From positions 1 through 35,982 of IMG/VR virus record IMGVR_UViG_3300021962_000014: DNA of 35,982 bases. One strand, 5' to 3'. Shown piece after piece: positions 18,660-25,320 of this stretch. Source of the stretch: a virus. Each line of letters opens with the position of its first letter. Position 1 is the stretch's first letter. The notes under the pieces were generated by a model. It did not search any database and had not been told where the DNA came from. It saw only the letters and a list, made by a program, of their open reading frames with translations. Position numbers and translations under genes: made by a program.

Positions 18660-21068
18660 TTAGTAGTTTGACTGCATTGCCGCAACTTTTCCAACATGAT
18701 TCAGGGACACGCCGGTCAGGACACGCTTTCTCGACTGCTCTCTACCACCTGGTCTAGAGGTCTTCAGTTTCGGGTGTTGGTCCAAAACCTGTTTCAACAA
18801 TGCGGTCTGAGAGTATGCCTTGTGCCCCGTCTGTTCACACCAAATCTTGTAGGAGTCGTACATCTGACCGACTTCCAACATGGAACTTGGATCATAGGTG
18901 ATGTCAAGATAGTCGCTGACAAAGGTGACAACGGGTGATCCAGACTCTTGGGCATCGAGGATAGCACTTCGGGTTGAATCATTCTCAGGAAACTTGCCAG
19001 ATTGCAACAGCAGTTGATAGCCCTGCACGGCCCATTTAAGGATTCCACTTAGCTCACCATTGATGCGGTCTTGTAAGCTGAGATCCTCTTTACCAATAAA
19101 TGATTCGCGAAATTGCAGAACAATCATTCTTGTTGGCAATGCAGCTGCGGAATCAGGAAGGCGAGGCATTTCATTGGAAGCGATCATGATTCTGGTTGGC
19201 AGTTTGCCAGACCAGTCAGGTTGATACTTTCGAGCGATCCTGATCTCATCTTCACCGGATATGGAAAGCAGTCTTTCGACGGCATCAGCCACATTTTCAC
19301 GGTTGCCAAATCGGACATCAGGCATGATTGCCAACGGTGTCCCGATCAACTTCTCGAGCCCGAATTCACGGCACATATCACCAAGCCCAAGCGATGCCAC
19401 TGAGTCCTGACCGATTAGTGATGTGAGTGTCCGGCTGATCGTACCTTTGCCTGATCTTGGCGGCCCGATCAAAGCCAAAATCTTTTGGAACGATGTGTTA
19501 GATGTAAGACAAAGCCCGAAAAACATTTTCAGGATCAGGATAGATTCCGGATCATCCTGAAAAGCGGCTCGCAGAAAGTCAAACCAGTTTGGGCAGTACA
19601 TCTCGCCATCGTTCCAGGTGGCGCCAGACCGAACCTTTGAGAACCAACGGTTAGTGAGTGGTCTGGTTTCTGTGGTCCTCACATTGAGTAGGCAGTTATT
19701 CAGTGCAATTGTTTCGGAAGGTTCCCAGTCATCATTCCGGCGATCAATCCAGCCGGGCATGGATTCCAGAAACTCTTCGTTGATCGTTGTGACAGATGTG
19801 AAAGCCTGACTGACTGACTGGATCACTGATGAGGTCACAGGTTTCTTTCGGAATTTTGCACGTGCGATTGGGTCATCAATTGTTTGCAGTTCCTGTTCAG
19901 CATTGACCAAGAACCAATGGTCAGTGAATGACCCGATTTTTGCCTTGATCTCTTCAGTCTTGAGGTCCACATACCGACCGCGTTTCCATTGCCATGATGA
20001 CCCCTTCCAAGTCACGCACCTGGAATCACCTTCGGACTCAACAAACTGTTGAGCTACAAAAAATGGATCATAATAAGGGATCAAGTCAATTTGTGCTGAT
20101 GGTGCCGGTTTGCCTTTTTGCTTCTCATATTCCGGTGCCATTAACGGATAGGCAATTCCGTTACCCCAAGCCCAAAGCATTGTCTTTTTGGCGGCCTTGA
20201 AGGATTCACAGCCACCGTTGTTCACCAGTGATTTTTCAGCGAACTCAAACACGACATCTCGATAGAACTCGCATCCCATGCCTGCTGCATAACCGGCAAT
20301 TGTGTTGACGCTTCGCCGAAGTGTGTAATGGAGCGTGCCGCCTTCAGCTCGTTCAATATTGGCCAGAATCTTAATGGCCCGATTCAAGAACCACTCAGTT
20401 TCCCACGATCCTTCTGCGGCCTGAATCTCTTTCCGTTCGCATGCTTCAGGGCTGCCCTTAAACTTCCTTTCCTCATCTAACAAGAATTGTTTTACTGTTT
20501 CGGGTAATGGGCATGGAGGCTTTTCATAAAGCAACCTTTTGCCTTCGGAAGGCGCACAGGCAACTTGTGTTTGTCCAGACTTGGAACCGCAAAAGACTTC
20601 AATATGACCACCAGACGGCATCATGATCATTTGCTTGGCCATGTTGCCGTAGAGTTTCTGGAATTCCTCATCTGCCTCAAACCAGACATGCACACCACGT
20701 TCACCAGTGACAATCATTGTTTCGTGATGCTCGCCACCCATGACGATTTCCATGAAGTCGTCAATAATATCCTGCACCCTGTTAGGGTCCTTGTCTGGCG
20801 GGTCCAAATCAAATACAATGTATCCGAATGGCTGGCAACCAATACCTGCGTTTTGCGGTTCTTTGCGAATTGTGGAAACGAGCAGATTTCGCCTGTGATC
20901 TATGGACTGTTTCCCCCAGTCCTTACCCACAGGCTTTTTTACTTTGTTGTTGCTGTCACGTGATAGTGGGACTGGCATCACACCAACACCGACCATAGCG
21001 TCAAAAGCCGCTAGGAGGTCTTTCCTCCTAACGGCCTCGAAATAAGGTTGCCAAATCGTATTAACCAT
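18660..21068 (-). CDS. Primase-polymerase / SF3 helicase fusion
   Basis: The 802-aa product combines two replication activities. The N-terminal Prim-Pol domain (about 1-200) shows KKPVGKDWG, NAGIGCQPFGYIVFDLDPPD (metal-binding Asp 87/89), TGERGVHVWF and GGHIEVFCGS. The C-terminal D5/SF3 helicase domain (about 450-690) has Walker A LIGPPRSGKGT (534-543), Walker B AIMPDVRF (Asp 584) and motif C MIASNEMPRL (Asn 632) followed by the TRM arginine motif. It would prime and unwind at the nearby origin. The start overlaps the end of the upstream gene by eight bases. Confidence 0.92.
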   Translation of the reverse strand: MVNTIWQPYFEAVRRKDLLAAFDAMVGVGVMPVPLSRDSNNKVKKPVGKDWGKQSIDHRRNLLVSTIRKEPQNAGIGCQPFGYIVFDLDPPDKDPNRVQDIIDDFMEIVMGGEHHETMIVTGERGVHVWFEADEEFQKLYGNMAKQMIMMPSGGHIEVFCGSKSGQTQVACAPSEGKRLLYEKPPCPLPETVKQFLLDEERKFKGSPEACERKEIQAAEGSWETEWFLNRAIKILANIERAEGGTLHYTLRRSVNTIAGYAAGMGCEFYRDVVFEFAEKSLVNNGGCESFKAAKKTMLWAWGNGIAYPLMAPEYEKQKGKPAPSAQIDLIPYYDPFFVAQQFVESEGDSRCVTWKGSSWQWKRGRYVDLKTEEIKAKIGSFTDHWFLVNAEQELQTIDDPIARAKFRKKPVTSSVIQSVSQAFTSVTTINEEFLESMPGWIDRRNDDWEPSETIALNNCLLNVRTTETRPLTNRWFSKVRSGATWNDGEMYCPNWFDFLRAAFQDDPESILILKMFFGLCLTSNTSFQKILALIGPPRSGKGTISRTLTSLIGQDSVASLGLGDMCREFGLEKLIGTPLAIMPDVRFGNRENVADAVERLLSISGEDEIRIARKYQPDWSGKLPTRIMIASNEMPRLPDSAAALPTRMIVLQFRESFIGKEDLSLQDRINGELSGILKWAVQGYQLLLQSGKFPENDSTRSAILDAQESGSPVVTFVSDYLDITYDPSSMLEVGQMYDSYKIWCEQTGHKAYSQTALLKQVLDQHPKLKTSRPGGREQSRKRVLTGVSLNHVGKVAAMQSNY

Positions 21069-21816
21069 TTGCTACTCCTAACAGGTTTAAGTAATCATTA
21101 CGTGCAGCAAACTTGTATTTGGCAAGTTGTTTCTGGCTATACGTCTTGATCTTGTGACCGTCCTTTGAAATTACTACGAGATTCGCGTGCTTTGCGTGAA
21201 ACTCCTTAAACTCTGATTCCAGTTGCTTATCGCATAGGTAGCATCCATTCTCACGATAAAACTGCACTGACTCGATATCTGTTCCTGTTTTCCCGATAAA
21301 GGCCCAGAAAATCATTTCAAACTCAGGGGCAGCGTGATCAACTTCACATTGCCCTGGTTGAGACGGGTCGAACAGCTTTTCGGTAATTGCACATTCAACA
21401 AGCCTGCCGTCTGCCTGCTTTTTCAGCCGGTCAAATTCGTTTGATGACTGATCAGACACCGCGTTCCTGAACGCTTGAATCACTGAAGTGTTGTGGCTCA
21501 TCGGTGCCCAGCAGTCTTTCGGTTGCCAGTTCACCATGTCGCCACTGTGCATGACCCAGAAAAATGTCTCTGAGCGATATTTACAATTTTCGTTGCGTTC
21601 AACTGTGAGGTCTCGGACTGCGTGCGGATCAATTCCCTTTGTCTCGCGAAATGGATAATACTTGTGAAAAAGTTCGAGCATAAACTCAAACCTTTCTTCG
21701 CTAAATGTCACAACAACTCCACCGGATAGCGATTCTTTAATCGCTTTAACTTTATCGGTAAGTTGTTGTGTCGTGAAAGTTATTCCATTAATCGTGAAGT
21801 ATTTGCGTTTAGCCAT
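21061..21816 (-). CDS. DUF3223 (DCL-like) protein with HNH-like C-terminal motif
   Basis: The 251-aa product begins MAKRKYFTINGITFTTQQLT. An ELFHKYYPFRETKGIDPHAV region leads to TFFWVMHSGDMVNWQPKDCW, resembling the DCL/DUF3223 fold. The C-terminal half has CAITEKLFDPSQPGQCEVDH then AAPEFEMIFWAFIG, and later EFHAKHANLVVIS. This VDH..P.F arrangement is reminiscent of an HNH-type metal site. Nuclease activity is inferred, not proven. ATG 21816 (GAGGAAAA upstream) fits better than the earlier in-frame starts. It lies between the RHH regulator and the primase-helicase gene. Confidence 0.6.
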   Translation of the reverse strand: MAKRKYFTINGITFTTQQLTDKVKAIKESLSGGVVVTFSEERFEFMLELFHKYYPFRETKGIDPHAVRDLTVERNENCKYRSETFFWVMHSGDMVNWQPKDCWAPMSHNTSVIQAFRNAVSDQSSNEFDRLKKQADGRLVECAITEKLFDPSQPGQCEVDHAAPEFEMIFWAFIGKTGTDIESVQFYRENGCYLCDKQLESEFKEFHAKHANLVVISKDGHKIKTYSQKQLAKYKFAARNDYLNLLGVANG

Positions 21817-21976
21817 GTACATTTTCCTCACGCTTCGTCTTAACTTCTTTTAGTTGCTCGATTAAAAGCCGCTCCACAACCTGGGATCTTGAAACCCGTT
21901 CCTGTGAATGGATCTCCCAGATCTCATCCATGACCTTCTCCGAAACATTTGCAATCAACTTCACTTTTCGTGCCAT
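21809..21976 (-). CDS. 55-aa ribbon-helix-helix (CopG/Arc-like) regulator
   Basis: This short gene reads MARKVKLIANVSEKVMDEIW, then EIHSQERVSRSQVVERLLIE and a charged tail. A beta strand with alternating basic residues, a first helix, an S-R-S turn and a second helix (SQVVERLLIEQL) are the ribbon-helix-helix pattern. AGGGG precedes ATG 21976. It is the first gene after the leftward promoter at 22014-22042, which overlaps repeated operator motifs, so it probably represses its own operon. Confidence 0.75.
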   Translation of the reverse strand: MARKVKLIANVSEKVMDEIWEIHSQERVSRSQVVERLLIEQLKEVKTKREENVHG

Positions 21977-21994
21977 GCTAATCCCCTATTAAGA

Positions 21995-22035
21995 ACTTAG
22001 TACACCAGTTACTAATATAACAAGGTACTTAGTTA
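21995..22035. promoter_or_regulatory. Operator sites overlapping the leftward control promoter
   Basis: Two copies of an ACTTAGT core are present on the plus strand: ACTTAGTA at 21995-22002 and TACTTAGTTA at 22026-22035, the second inside the promoter spacer. A third, inverted copy (TAACTAAGAA, 22111-22120) lies just downstream of the rightward promoter. The same core is repeated in tandem in the promoter of replication operon 2 (18350-18368). Confidence 0.6.
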
Positions 22036-22042
22036 ATGTCAA
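22014..22042 (-). promoter_or_regulatory. Leftward control-region promoter (sigma70-type)
   Basis: On the minus strand TTGACA (22042-22037) and TATATT (22019-22014) are separated by exactly 17 bases, a near-consensus sigma70 promoter. It would start the transcript carrying the RHH regulator, the DUF3223 protein and the primase-helicase. Confidence 0.8.
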
Positions 22043-22065
22043 CATGACGGACGATTAGGATGGAA

Positions 22066-22094
22066 TTGACTTAAGGTGACAAGTGACATAAGAT
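22066..22094 (+). promoter_or_regulatory. Rightward control-region promoter (sigma70-type)
   Basis: TTGACT (22066-22071) and TAAGAT (22089-22094) are 17 bases apart on the plus strand, back to back with the leftward promoter. An operator-like TAACTAAGAA lies about 17 bases downstream of the -10 box, before the gene at 22139. Confidence 0.65.
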
Positions 22095-22138
22095 ACTAGT
22101 TGTCGGAATGTAACTAAGAACCTCTAGGAGTCAGTGCA

Positions 22139-22426
22139 GTGAAAACAGCAGAAAAGGTGGCAGATCCCAAGCCACGAAAGATTGGGTTCGAGGCACCGGA
22201 AGAAATTCACGGTGCTATCAAGTCAATCGTGGGATGGGCTGAGATGAACAAAATCAGACCATCAGGCATGCCGTTTACGGAACGTCAGTTCCTGCAAGGC
22301 CTTGTTGCCGGATTCTGGGCATCTGGTCAAGAGAATTGGGAAGAATTACTGATCGGCAACTCGCGTTGCCTGCAAAAGATTGCTAACCCAGAACGCAAGG
22401 TCCGCAGTCTAGTGGACAAAAACTAA
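22139..22426 (+). CDS. Small RHH-like putative regulator
   Basis: The 95-aa product (GTG start, AGGAG eight bases upstream) has a basic N-terminus, then RKIGFEAPEEIHGAIKSIVG and TERQFLQGLVAGFWASGQEN. This resembles a ribbon-helix-helix core: strand KIGFEAP, then two helices with an unusual insertion between them. It is transcribed divergently from the other RHH gene and upstream of the integrase. That is the position of a lysogeny or immunity regulator, and no classical CI/Cro repressor is visible. Function is inferred from position and fold pattern. Confidence 0.6.
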   Translation: MKTAEKVADPKPRKIGFEAPEEIHGAIKSIVGWAEMNKIRPSGMPFTERQFLQGLVAGFWASGQENWEELLIGNSRCLQKIANPERKVRSLVDKN

Positions 22427-22464
22427 CTAGTTTCGTCAGAAAACGATTTTTCTGAAAACTGGTT
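22425..22464 (+). other. Long imperfect hairpin between regulator and attP
   Basis: AACTAGTTT-CG-TCAGAAAA pairs with TTTTCTGA-AAACTGGTT around a CGAT loop, giving a 17-bp stem with a 2-base bulge and one G-U pair. It overlaps the last codons of the 22139 gene. The lack of a long T-run argues against a strong terminator. It could be an integrase or accessory arm site, or an RNA processing or attenuation signal. Confidence 0.5.
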
Positions 22465-22508
22465 ATAAGGCATGAATAATGAACGATTTAGCCTCTGATA
22501 CTTTTATT

Positions 22509-22550
22509 CTCCGGAGCAAAAGGCCGCAAGTTCAAATCTTGCCGGGTGTA
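22509..22550 (+). other. attP: attP core: 3' half of tRNA-Arg(CCG)
   Basis: The plus strand reads as the 3' half of a tRNA: anticodon loop CTCCGGA (anticodon CCG), stem GCAAA, variable AGGCC, T-stem GCAAG, T-loop TTCAAAT, T-stem CTTGC, acceptor CGGGTGT and discriminator A. The bases before the loop (TTATT) do not pair with GCAAA, so identity starts at the anticodon loop, where tyrosine recombinases often cross over. It ends 34 bases before the integrase frame. Insertion would restore a complete tRNA-Arg at the host site. Confidence 0.8.
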
Positions 22551-22584
22551 GATTGTAAGTGCAAAAGGATTAATGACTTAAAGC

Positions 22585-23715
22585 ATGATGCGGTTTACGT
22601 ATTTTTCGCGGAGTTTTCTGACGTTGCGTCATTTTATTCGTGTTTTTGATCCCATGTCACGGCCTCAAAACCCTTTCCCAACCTACTTAAAAAAGTTTCC
22701 TGACGCCGGCAGAATATACTGGCGTGGTGAGACTCGCGACCTGCCTGGTAAATATCGGTCACCTGAAAGTTTGGCGGAGTACCACCGACTTTGTGAGATT
22801 GTGAGGGAGACGGGCGAATTGCCTCCCTTGGACACTTTGGAACAGTTATTACTGATAAAAGATTTGTGTAAGAGATATCATCATTATCTGAAAGAAAAAC
22901 ATGGCAAAACTTCTAACGAACCGATTTATATTAGCTATGCGCTTAGGGCACTTAAAAAGTTATGTGGCAACTTGCCCGTTTCGGAGTTTGGCCCTGCACA
23001 GTTGCGGGCAGTGCGTGGCGAGTTATTGGCGGCTGGTTATGTGCGACGCACTTGCAACAAGCGAATCCAACAGCTTGTGCGGATGTTTCGGTGGGCTGTT
23101 TCTGAGGATTTGGCCGAGCCGTCGCAGTGGCAGCGGTTGCAATCGGTCGAGCCTGTTGCCGCGGGTCAATTTGGTGCAATCGACCGGCCTCGCAAACGCC
23201 CTGTAAGCGATGCGCATTATCATTTGACATTAGAACACGCCAGTTTTGAGGTCACATCTGCCCTGCGTGTTTTAGCATTGACCGGCATGCGGACGGGCGA
23301 ACTGTTGCAGATGCGGCCGCAGGATGTTGACATGACCGGAACGCACTGGATCTACCGACCGCAACGGCATAAGACCCAGGCGAAGACGGGTGATACCTTG
23401 ATTGCAATTCCGGCAGTTGCAACTCAGATCCTTATTGCACACATGCCGAAAAGTTTCAACGAACCGTGGTTCCCCTATTGTTCAAGCTGGCTTCGCAATG
23501 CAGTCAAGCGGATTTGTCAGGCTCATGATATTCCGTTATGGCATCCGCACCAGTTGCGGCACAGGTTTGTTACCAAGGTAGCAAATGCAATTAACGAAAA
23601 AGCCGCACAGACTTTAGCGCGGCATCATGACCCGAAGATGACTGACCATTACACGGCACGCGACGCGTTGCCTATTTTGCAGTTGATGGATCAACTTCCG
23701 GCTGATCTGGAATGA
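22585..23715 (+). CDS. int: Tyrosine-family integrase
   Basis: The product (up to 376 aa) has the catalytic set of tyrosine recombinases: Arg 236 in LTGMRTGELLQMRPQDV, Lys 263 in YRPQRHKT, His 322 and Arg 325 in HPHQLRHRF, His 347/348 and nucleophile Tyr 356 in ARHHDPKMTDHYT. The N-terminal part (GKYRSPESLAEYHRL, later VSEFGPAQLRAVR) follows the layout I associate with planctomycete integrases. ATG 22654 (MSRPQNPFP) may be the real start, because the first 23 residues look atypical; neither start has a clear ribosome-binding site. It acts at the adjacent attP. Confidence 0.93.
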   Translation: MMRFTYFSRSFLTLRHFIRVFDPMSRPQNPFPTYLKKFPDAGRIYWRGETRDLPGKYRSPESLAEYHRLCEIVRETGELPPLDTLEQLLLIKDLCKRYHHYLKEKHGKTSNEPIYISYALRALKKLCGNLPVSEFGPAQLRAVRGELLAAGYVRRTCNKRIQQLVRMFRWAVSEDLAEPSQWQRLQSVEPVAAGQFGAIDRPRKRPVSDAHYHLTLEHASFEVTSALRVLALTGMRTGELLQMRPQDVDMTGTHWIYRPQRHKTQAKTGDTLIAIPAVATQILIAHMPKSFNEPWFPYCSSWLRNAVKRICQAHDIPLWHPHQLRHRFVTKVANAINEKAAQTLARHHDPKMTDHYTARDALPILQLMDQLPADLE

Positions 23716-23926
23716 TCGCCTGATCAATCAACCGCCGCAGCTGCTCGCCATCCGTGATTTGATTGTGAGCAGCCAGGCGGTTTAATTTATCTTTCAACTT
23801 TTGCGAAATTGAAAATGTGAACCGTTTCGAGCGACCAACAGCCGCCGCCAACTTTGCCGTCTTTTTCGGCGGGCGGATCGGGTTGATCCGTGGCCTGCCA
23901 ACTTTGCGTTTTGGGGTGGTGTCCAT
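23672..23926 (-). CDS. AT-hook plus RHH-like DNA-binding protein
   Basis: The 84-aa product begins MDTTPKRKVGRPRINPIRPP, an AT-hook-like basic GRP motif, followed by a basic linker and a likely RHH core (RFTFSISQKLKDKLNRLAAH, then DGEQLRRLIDQAI). It converges on the integrase gene, overlapping it by 44 bases tail to tail, and ends the accessory operon. It may be an excisionase-like or regulatory factor; that role is inferred only from position. ATG 23926 was chosen over upstream starts with less natural sequence. Confidence 0.6.
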   Translation of the reverse strand: MDTTPKRKVGRPRINPIRPPKKTAKLAAAVGRSKRFTFSISQKLKDKLNRLAAHNQITDGEQLRRLIDQAIIPDQPEVDPSTAK

Positions 23927-24026
23927 GTGGTTTCCGGCTGTCGGGCCAATGTGACACTGGCCCCGAAAAATGAGAATGTAAATGTCCATCCTGAAAGCAT
24001 GATCGGCCTCCTTGCCGTGTTGGGTG

Positions 24027-24443
24027 TTAGGATTTGACCGGCTGATATTCGCCGCACCAATCGTCGCCGGTTACAATCGGGAAGATGCTTGACGCTATAC
24101 CAGTTTGAGACCACTGGTTGATTGACACAAGTTTGTGTGACGTGGGGGGGTGTCTGCGGCATAGACCGTTTGCCTGCGAAACGCGAAGGCCGATCGGTTT
24201 TTCGTTATCTGGCAGGTGATCAAAGACTCCACAGCCGTCCATTACGTCTTCAAACGTGTTCCGAAAAAATAATGTACATTTAAAATCTTCATACGCAGCA
24301 GCGGTGTCACTATCATTTTGGTCGCCATTATCCAAATCGGCGGAGTGCCAGTCAGCGACTAAACTTCTGTCGGGCAGTTTTACACTAACACCCCACTCTG
24401 TAGCACCCTTGAAAAACCGGCAGTTTTTGCATGATTCTTGCAT
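24027..24443 (-). CDS. Cys-rich putative metal-binding protein
   Basis: The 138-aa product starts MQESCKNCRFFKGATEWGVS and later has GLCRRHPPTSHKL...GIASSIFPIVTGDDWCGEYQPV. The pattern CxxCRF...CRRxPP...FP.....WCGEY, with Cys residues at both ends, occurs in small phage and bacterial proteins of unknown function and suggests a bound metal ion. The middle is acidic (DNGDQNDSDTAAAYEDF). It is the third gene of the accessory operon at 24963-23672. No enzymatic motif is seen. Confidence 0.6.
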   Translation of the reverse strand: MQESCKNCRFFKGATEWGVSVKLPDRSLVADWHSADLDNGDQNDSDTAAAYEDFKCTLFFRNTFEDVMDGCGVFDHLPDNEKPIGLRVSQANGLCRRHPPTSHKLVSINQWSQTGIASSIFPIVTGDDWCGEYQPVKS

Positions 24444-24483
24444 TTTTATCTCTCGTATGGATTTAGTCTTGATCGGTAAGTGT

Positions 24484-24699
24484 TTACAGTGACCAGCCCG
24501 CCGCGTTGCAATATTCGGTTGCAGCTTCCGCGGCTGCTAAAACAACTTGAGGGTTTGTCCAACCGATATCGGCCGCCAGGTCGTCAGCTGTGCGGCCTTG
24601 GGCTAGACCGCGTGCAGCAGCACGGCAAGCGTTGAAGCCCAGAACCTCAACAGTGTATTGCGATTTGGCTGATACTTTTAACTCGTGAAAATGTGTCAT
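24484..24699 (-). CDS. Small Ala-rich hypothetical protein
   Basis: The 71-aa product (MTHFHELKVSAKSQYTVEVL...) has a short beta part followed by a helix-turn-helix-like Ala-rich segment (RTADDLAADIGWTNPQVVLA). ATG 24699 has AGGAG nine bases upstream, in the same ATAGGAGTCAAAGAG context as its upstream neighbour. It could bind DNA, but the HTH match is weak. No family is recognised. Confidence 0.55.
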   Translation of the reverse strand: MTHFHELKVSAKSQYTVEVLGFNACRAAARGLAQGRTADDLAADIGWTNPQVVLAAAEAATEYCNAAGWSL

Positions 24700-24735
24700 C
24701 TCTTTGACTCCTATGGTATTAATTTAAGAGTTGTT

Positions 24736-24963
24736 TCAATCCGCCCATTCGAGCGTGTCAAGGTTGATCAGGCGTGCACCATCGGCAGTTTCGCCGTCAG
24801 ACCTTCGCACGCCGATCCATTTTACGCGTGATTGATCGCGATCACTCAGGCTCGTGAAACGAGAAACAGCGTCATTAAATGCTGCTTCCTGAGTGCCAAA
24901 CGACTCGTCAAACTCGATAGGCATGCCGTTTGACCATTCACCGTCTGCGAAGTAGTTGACCAT
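24736..24963 (-). CDS. Small acidic hypothetical protein, first accessory-operon gene
   Basis: The 75-aa product from ATG 24963 (MVNYFADGEWSNGMPIEFDE...) is acidic, with a predicted central helix (TQEAAFNDAVSRFTSLSDRD) followed by a strand (KWIGVRRSDG). AGGAG sits nine bases upstream, so the longer in-frame start is rejected. It is expressed from the consensus promoter at 25017-25045. Small acidic first-gene products are sometimes host-takeover or anti-defence proteins; nothing here proves that. Confidence 0.55.
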   Translation of the reverse strand: MVNYFADGEWSNGMPIEFDESFGTQEAAFNDAVSRFTSLSDRDQSRVKWIGVRRSDGETADGARLINLDTLEWAD

Positions 24964-25016
24964 CTCTCTGACTCCTGTTTTGTTTGAGTTATTTATCAAC
25001 TTGACCTTACACTATG

Positions 25017-25045
25017 AATATATCGTGTGTGATATCACATGTCAA
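25017..25045 (-). promoter_or_regulatory. Accessory-operon promoter with operator palindrome
   Basis: On the minus strand TTGACA (25045-25040) and TATATT (25022-25017) are separated by exactly 17 bases. The spacer contains the perfect 12-bp palindrome TGTGATATCACA (25028-25039), placed where a bound dimer would block RNA polymerase. The target operon starts with ATG 24963. Confidence 0.8.
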
Positions 25046-25082
25046 TCAGTTAATCGAAAAAAAGATCAAAATATTTTTGGGC

Positions 25083-25112
25083 ACAAAAAAACCGCCCTGT
25101 CGAGAGGGCGGT
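25083..25112 (-). terminator. Rho-independent terminator at the end of the late operon
   Basis: On the minus strand ACCGCCCT pairs perfectly with AGGGCGGT around CTCGAC and is followed by TTTTTTTG. It closes the late transcript after the last tail gene and shields the accessory promoter 40 bases further on. Confidence 0.9.
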
Positions 25113-25170
25113 TGATGTCACGATTCCTTTTTGCTACCGTATCGTTCCCTATAGAAAAGGAGTTGGTTAA

Positions 25171-25320
25171 ATGGTTGTCAAGTTCATTGCGTGGTTGCTT
25201 CTTATCTTGGTCTGTTTCGTTGTAACCCTGTTCACGGGCGGGGTCGGGTTGATCCTGACAGGGCCGGGCTTCTTGATTGGCACACTGCTGATCATGTTCT
25301 CAGGCTTCCGTGTTAAGTAA
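25171..25320 (+). CDS. 49-aa membrane protein on the opposite strand (moron-like)
   Basis: The product starts MVVKFIAWLLLILVCFVVTL and continues through a Gly-rich turn (FTGGVGLILTGPG) to a second hydrophobic segment (FLIGTLLIMF), ending GFRVK. AAGGAG lies eight bases before ATG 25171. It is the only plus-strand gene outside the regulator-integrase segment, lying between a terminator and the convergent end of a tail gene (8-base overlap). Independent small membrane genes of this kind are often lysogenic-conversion or superinfection-exclusion factors. Its promoter is not obvious. Confidence 0.65.
   Translation: MVVKFIAWLLLILVCFVVTLFTGGVGLILTGPGFLIGTLLIMFSGFRVK

Noticed and set aside
22952-23230. 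A 92-codon minus-strand frame inside the integrase gene
   Set aside because: It is antisense to a clear tyrosine recombinase with complete catalytic residues and has no start signal.
25028-25039. A CRP/FNR-type site at the palindrome TGTGATATCACA
   Set aside because: The half sites are only two bases apart instead of six or four, so it does not fit CRP or FNR. A phage operator is more likely.
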